This document shows positions 58,294 through 64,000 of a DNA stretch of 64,000 nt, one piece after another. This stretch comes from Glandiceps talaboti. Its lineage: Eukaryota; Hemichordata; Enteropneusta; Spengelidae. The DNA is taken from the NCBI RefSeq assembly GCF_964340395.1, contig NC_135550.1:22934676-22998675 (forward strand), read 5' to 3'. How positions within the stretch are numbered: position 1 is the stretch's first letter; every line of letters starts with the position of its first letter. The notes beneath the pieces are model-generated. The model searched no databases, was not told the DNA's origin, and worked only from the letters and a program-made list of their open reading frames with translations. The position numbers and the translations under genes are program-made.

Positions 58294-60607
58294 ATGAATC
58301 AATACAGTATTTCACACCATGAATAACAACCTAATGTACGTTGTAGCCACCAGACACAAAGCCTAATTCAGAGTCCATCCTCAGTGATCATCATGAATCT
58401 TACGGGTTGACCTGTGCTTATATAAACGTTACAAGACTATGCTTGATCTCTGTGATTTAATGTCACACTGGCCTACTCAAGATGGATTCTATGTGTTTGT
58501 TTTCTAAATCAGACATGATCCTGTACCTTGTAACTCAAGTGTTGATATATCTGTTGAAAGTGTGATTTTAAAAAAGTTAATGAAATACCTGCTTTGACAA
58601 CATTATATGTGATACAAAGGAGATCATTTTTGTTTAGCACTTTAGCTAATTTTGTAACAATTTAAGAGATATGAATTAGTTGAAGTTCTATCATTTTCAC
58701 AACACGATTTAAGTCTAGTGGTGCTTTGGAATATTTTTTATCTAATTTATAATGTGAGTATTCCAGTAAGTAGACAATAATTTGAAGTACATGTATAATC
58801 CGTACCACTGTGCCTTGTACATTGTTGTACATACATTAGCACTCAGACTTGTTTTACAAATAGCATATCTGCCGTTGTACTTGCCTGGCATTTCCATTCA
58901 CAGTGCAAAGAATATAAAGTATAGACATCTCTCAGTGCATCTTTATTGTAAAAATATACACGTATAAACAACTGACAACAAAATGGTGAAATTACTAGTA
59001 AAATGTAGCTATGTATGAATGTGTTTACTGCACTCAAAAACATGCTGTAATTAGGCACATATAGATGCAAAGTGAAAGTAATTCAGGTGATTATTGACTC
59101 TTGTTCATCAGCACATCGATAAATACTTATATTTGGTAACAGTAAAATTATTTGCAGTAATTCAGTGATAATTTAACATCTACAATATTGAGCACATTAA
59201 TGACTAACTTTACACTAAATGCAGTAAGTATTCTATTCAATTTTTAACTGCATTTTATGTCTATACAGTAACTTTGTCATTTTAGTAAATTGTGACAAAA
59301 ATATGTATGGCTGAGTTGGTCAGGCAGATAGTAATCTTACATATTGAAAGTCATTATGAGTGATGTCCATTAATATAATGAATCCTATCAAAACTTATAT
59401 ATGTCATATGATTCTGATTTTGACTAAACATTTAAGAATGATGAAATAATGAAGTAATATTAGTGACAGTGTATCTCTTAGTCTATATTTGTTTTGTTTT
59501 CTGCTTGTTATTAATACCATAGCTATGTCATAGACAACTGATTTTAAAAGACACTTATTTGCCAAAAGTAGGGATAATTTATTTAACAATTTTGTAGTTC
59601 AACTCTATTTATAATGGTGATCCAAGAACACTTACAAATGATTCGGTAATTTTAAGTGTGAACTGTATGATTGATTATGAAATTATATGAGGATTTTTAT
59701 CAAATGTATAGATAATTTACAGGTTTTAATTTTTATAGATAGACGCAATGTAATATTTAAAAGTGCAATCAACAATGGGATTCAAGTGATTTATGATGGA
59801 AAATGAAAATGATTTATTATGGTGCATATGGTATAGACAATATTTGTACATAAAGTTTTCCAATAAACAATAATAAGTATAGAATTCATAGTCTGTGTTG
59901 TGTAATACATGTATAATGGTGGTGGAATGTAAATGTATGGACGTACTTGAGTGCATTCACTGAAAGTATATATTTACTAGTATGATCTTTGACATGACAA
60001 GCCCAGGATGTAATATAGAAATGTCAATAGACGGCCACTAAAATCAGCTGTACATCAAAGGGACTTCAGGTCTTGGAGTATATTGTACAGATCTACACTC
60101 GTACATGTATTCCAATGGGGGGGGGGGGGGTGTTTACAGAAATGAGTCAATAGGAACAGCTACTAAAATCAGCTATAACAAAGGGGATGTCAGTTGGTTC
60201 ACCAGGTCTTGGAATACACATACACATCTACACATGTAGAAGCATTCCATGGGTGGAGGGGGTGTAGACACATCAACCCTCTTCCAAAGAAGAGGGGGGG
60301 GGGGCTCTGGTTGTGTGCTCTGGAAATGAATTTGATAATAAATTCCCTCAGTATACCTACTTTTGGCCCATACATCACATGCAAATCATGTGACCATTGT
60401 AAAGAAGACAATATCCCTGCACACTGAAGAATAGAGTTGTTAAGTTCTTGATTTGTGTATGTATGGCAGGTTTTAAATACTGATAAAAGAACACCGGAAA
60501 CATTGGTATACATTCATACAACTCTAACTTTCTAAATTTTATTAGCTTTTAATATTTGTAAGAGTGTTTGACGTGATTTCACTATTCAAAGTAGTATTGT
60601 AAATCTG
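58294..60607. other. MAP10 3' UTR and convergent intergenic region
   Basis: The best polyadenylation signal is AATAAA at 59862-59867, implying a long 3' UTR of about 1.6 kb. Between about 59990 and 60310 there is an imperfect repeat pair (ACTAAAATCAGCT and G-run motifs), with G runs at about 60117-60131 and 60296-60304. No other gene seen. Confidence 0.5.
59862..59867 (+). terminator. MAP10: Candidate polyadenylation signal of MAP10
   Basis: AATAAA in CCAATAAACAATAATAAG, with a following TGTGTTGTGT stretch that fits a downstream GU-rich element. Confidence 0.55.
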
Positions 60608-60780
60608 TCTTTTCCATTCCACTGGTATGAAGTCATTTCCCCGATTTTCTATTTTACTAGTACTAGACCCTAAATTATGACTGACTTGTTCAGGTGAGAA
60701 CACGCTTGAACAAGTGTCGTACTTTAGGGTCTAAATACAATATGAGAGAAAATGACTTCATATCAGTGGCATAGAAAAGA
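60608..60780. mobile_element. Foldback (MITE-like) inverted repeat, about 170 bp
   Basis: The left arm TCTTTTCCATTCCACTGGTA then TGAAGTCATTT, and CTAGACCCTAAA, pairs with TTTAGGGTCTAA, AAATGACTTCATATCAGTGG and CATAGAAAAGA. A short loop contains TTGTTCAGG ... CTTGAACAAG. No coding capacity. Confidence 0.8.
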
Positions 60781-60833
60781 TATATTTATGATAGTAGCAT
60801 GATTCGTTTTCAGTGATCCTTAGTTTTCCTCTG

Positions 60834-60839
60834 TTTATT
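60834..60839 (-). terminator. Candidate polyadenylation signal of the SLC5-like gene
   Basis: AATAAA on the minus strand, about 80 bp beyond the stop codon at 60920. Confidence 0.5.
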
Positions 60840-60842
60840 ATG

Positions 60843-60845
<3 letters not shown>

Positions 60846-60879
<34 letters not shown>
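60846..60879. repeat. (TG)n microsatellite
   Basis: About 17 TG units in the 3' UTR or flank of the SLC5-like gene. Confidence 0.95.
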
Positions 60880-60881
<2 letters not shown>

Positions 60882-60919
60882 ATCCCAGGATATCACTGAT
60901 ATCAGCGTCTATTCAAACG

Positions 60920-63915
60920 TTACAATGCTGTATCCGACGTAACTGCTTCATTATAATGCCCAAGTTTCCCATCTTTATCCTCGTGGACATTTAAATTATT
61001 AACAGAAGTCTGCGAATTTGCATCTTCAGATGGCCTAGATCGGAAATATAAACATATATCATATCAATGAACATATGCATGATAAAAATAGGATGTATTA
61101 ATAAATTATAAATCATATTTACCCCAGAGGAGAATTAATACTCGTTATCATTCATGGTGTTGCCAATATTTAAAATTTGTGTTGAAAACATATCGGGTAT
61201 TTGACATGAGGTAACGTTATTGAGTGGTGTCTGAATACCTCCATAATTCAAATCATTATACCTTTATGTTCGTATGGACTCACCTAAGATACGCGATGAG
61301 TAATTTGGGGTCAACTTTCTGCTCTCTTTGCGTCTTGGATAGACAGCGCACAAGTTCACTTGCAAGGATCCCAATTATGAACGTTATCAAACAATTGAGT
61401 ACCACATAAAGGATATCTGAAGTGGAAAAAATAATATGATAACTTCAAGGTGTTACTTTACAGTACTACATCAAATCTAAAACGATTTTAGGTACTGAGT
61501 AACTATGAAATTGGATTTTTAAAAAAAACCTTAAACATGTAACCATGTCACTGTTGCATGATTTCACGAAAATATACACGGCAAATATTTTAGAATTTGG
61601 TTGTAAGTCATAAATTGATATATTAGAGCAACAATTTGAGATGGGGAGTCATTGAGATTTGATGAATTATATTAAAGGCACAGGCATGCAAGTCTTATTT
61701 CTGCCTTTAGTACATTTGCACTGATTACTGGTAATCAACTTGATTTAAAATAATATGGTATATTGACACATGCAAAGAGATAGGGTAATTATAATTTCAT
61801 CACCAGAAATTTTCCCATAAATCCTTGCAGGAAACCAAACATAACTGAACACGTGTCATGTGCAGTAGTGCTTCTTTACAAGAATTCAATGTTGAGTAAA
61901 TTACCGAGGTGTTATAATATCACCCAATACCATATGTAAGTTAATTGCAGTCATCAATGCAAGTACCAGTGTACTGAGTTTAGCAGAAATAAGTCTTTTA
62001 AAATGTAAACACGAAATACCTGGTATACAGGTAGAGGAACTACGTCGCTGTCTTGATATATCATACTTCCAATAACAATCCATAGACCGAATGTGAGTCC
62101 AGCAACCAGTCCAATGAAGCTGCCTCTGAAAAAAAAGTTACTTTGGATAGGGACAGACTCATATTTACACACCCATGTCTCTTTCACCAAAAGTATACTA
62201 TGGTAGGTCATTCTCCAACTTTTCTTAACCCATGCCAGCATTGTATTGCAGTCTCTCAGTTGCGTCTCTGAGAAAACTTTGAATGGAGAACATACCTTCA
62301 GCATTATTTATAATTCTGTGTTTTCTAGCTAGAGTCTACGCCGGAATTCCTGCTTTAATTGAAGACGGTAATCCTGACTGGTTAGTCAAAGAAAGTCTGT
62401 GTCAAAGCTTGGTGAAATTCTACTAGCAGATATTATAATCTTTGCATGTGTAATTAATAGACAGACTAACATACATGGAATTGGCTCTTTTGTAGAATAA
62501 GCCCAGCAAGAAGACGGCCGAAATTGGACTGGTGAATACTCCAGATATCGTCAATACCATTTCTATCAGTGAACCGAGAAGCGAAGCCACAAACGCTAAA
62601 CCAATCGCAGTTAGCCCGTATATACCAGCTGGACAATGACAGATGATAAAAGGCGAAATTATACATTTGTGTAGGTCTATGATAGTCTATTGCAATTGTA
62701 CAAGTATATGAAATGTTTTATTGTTGTATGTTACTATTTCACTATGCATATAGTAGACCAGGTTATTCCAATGAATGAATGAATGAATGAATGAATGAAT
62801 GAATGAATGAATGAATGAATGAATGAATGAATGAATGAATGAATGAATGAACGAACGAACGAACGAACGAATGAATGAATGAATAAATAAATAAATAAAC
62901 ATTAAATAGTTTTGAACAGATACATGTAAGTTAACATACAAAGAAACAGACGTTCCAGTATCACAATATTAGTATACGACCTGAAATTTTATAAAACAGT
63001 TGTAGTTTTCAAACCAATCAAGGTTATCCACAAAATATCGACCATTCAAACTATTAAACGACATATCGCCATGCCGTGTATAACACAGAAATAGTTGTGA
63101 TATATTTCGTTGTAATAATCAGCTGATTGAAGTCCAATTCAGGGTCTATAAAGTTACCAACCCCAGACATAATGTATGTATCTATATGCAAGAGGCATTG
63201 ACCCGGGTAAATTAAGCTATAAGATTGTACTTACTTAGAATCTTTGAAATGACTGTATCTCTAAAGTCGTTTTCTACAACAGGTTGTCCGGTCTGACGGG
63301 ATCGAAATCTTCTCCATGGTTTAATGATATCTTCGAGTGTCATGGCAATCACTGAACTGAGCCCAGATGAAACAGTGCTGTCACGGTGAACATCAAGATA
63401 AATACATTAAGACAATCAACTCTAGATTTTTTTAGGGATCATGTTAACCTAATACCATATTCAATATTCGTGATTTTCATTTGTTTTCAAGGCATGCATA
63501 AATTGGTTGGAAGGTGTAGGTAACTATGTTTTCGGTATTCCTCAGAAGTTACCGTTCTAGATTGAACTCTAACAGTAGTTTCTTGAATTAGTTCTTCATA
63601 CCAGGCAGCGACTCCTGAGAAATAGCATTATTGAGTTGTTATATGTGTTGTTATATATTTTGCCATTTTGCCCAGTAGCTGTTTATTATAAACGTATTCG
63701 TAAACGCATTCTATGCTTGCTTTAAATTTTGTAGTCGATGGCTTTACTATTTTTGATTCATTTGTTGTTTTGATTTTGCTTTCCACGTGTTTTAATGATT
63801 CAGAAATCAAATACGCTATCCAATACCTTAGAGTTCCAGCATACACACAGGCAATGAAAAGTCCCTGGAATCCGGAGATATTCCCGAACTGTGAGCTTAT
63901 GAAATACATAATCAT
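60920..63915 (-). CDS. SLC5-family sodium-coupled monocarboxylate transporter, C-terminal part (partial)
   Basis: Multi-pass plasma-membrane sodium/solute symporter, closest in style to SLC5A8/SLC5A12. Exons in transcript order: 63827-63915, 63235-63377, 62475-62628, 62020-62125, 61284-61416, 60920-61034. The upstream half lies beyond the right edge. Signatures: FQGLFIACVYAGTL, then STVSSGLSSVIAMTLEDIIK, YGLTAIGLAFVASLLGSLIE, RANSIGSFIGLVAGLTFGLW and a last helix VLNCLITFIIGILASELV. The C-terminus ends TSDTAL, a class I PDZ-binding type end, as is known for SLC5A8. The frame does not join directly between the exons at 62020 and 61284 (phase 0 to phase 1). A homologous loop is missing, so one exon between them was not found. 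The first four junctions and the last one fit well. Confidence 0.85.
62771..62899. repeat. (GAAT)n microsatellite
   Basis: About 22 GAAT units, then CGAA variants, GAAT again and TAAA units, in an intron of the SLC5-like gene. Confidence 0.96.
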
Positions 63916-64000
63916 CTATTTTGGGGAAGAAAACAAGAATGGCCAAAGGCAAAAGTACATTACTAGTATGTCTTTGAAGATAACTAATAATGTTAGACAT

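Noticed and set aside
1-64000. Retrovirus/LTR, Polinton, CRISPR, insertion sequence or bacterial operon signals
   Set aside because: No LTR pair, capsid, envelope or integrase frame and no regularly spaced direct repeat with unique spacers was found. The tandem arrays lack unique spacers.

Overview
This is a nuclear genome window from an animal: AT-rich, full of spliced genes with GT-AG introns, microsatellites, foldback (MITE-like) elements and one truncated LINE. Single-copy CPSF2 and MAP10 orthologs, long introns and dense simple repeats fit a non-vertebrate bilaterian, probably a marine lophotrochozoan or an invertebrate deuterostome. I cannot name the species. Nothing bacterial, viral or CRISPR-like was seen.

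Layout, left to right. (1) 0.6-5.9 kb, plus strand: an F-box/leucine-rich-repeat gene in eight exons, followed directly by a CCAAT-bearing minisatellite. (2) 7.4-20.7 kb, minus strand: a complete CPSF2 (CPSF100) gene, 18 coding exons plus a non-coding first exon, giving 770 aa. Its introns carry several foldback elements, a LINE fragment inside a minisatellite, and two tandem duplications that copy a 5' splice site. (3) 21.2-38.1 kb, plus strand, head to head with CPSF2: a 12-exon gene for a 771-aa membrane-anchored protein with two START-type lipid-binding domains and a polyglutamine tract inside the first. (4) 38-45 kb: gene-poor, with two inverted-repeat elements and a palindromic RFX X-box. 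(5) 45.3-46.5 kb and 50.6-51.3 kb, plus strand: two genes with single-exon coding regions and unknown function. They share a proline/phenylalanine motif and may be distant paralogs. (6) 54.07-54.14 kb, minus strand: a tRNA-Arg(ACG). (7) 54.5-58.3 kb, plus strand: MAP10 in three exons (905 aa). (8) 60.9-63.9 kb, minus strand: the 3' half of an SLC5-family sodium-coupled monocarboxylate transporter that runs off the right edge.

The exon models of the F-box, CPSF2, START and MAP10 genes were built by hand from splice sites. Each keeps one open frame with a total length divisible by three, which is good internal support. The neighbouring genes do not form one pathway. The shared CPSF2/START promoter region and the tail-to-tail F-box/CPSF2 and MAP10/SLC5 pairs are the only structural links.

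I found no convincing new multi-gene system. The most unusual signals are a LINE insertion flanked by a 104-bp identical duplication of minisatellite units, three introns that begin with tandem copies of their own 5' splice site, the tandem-START protein with its intradomain polyQ, and the two motif-sharing orphan genes.
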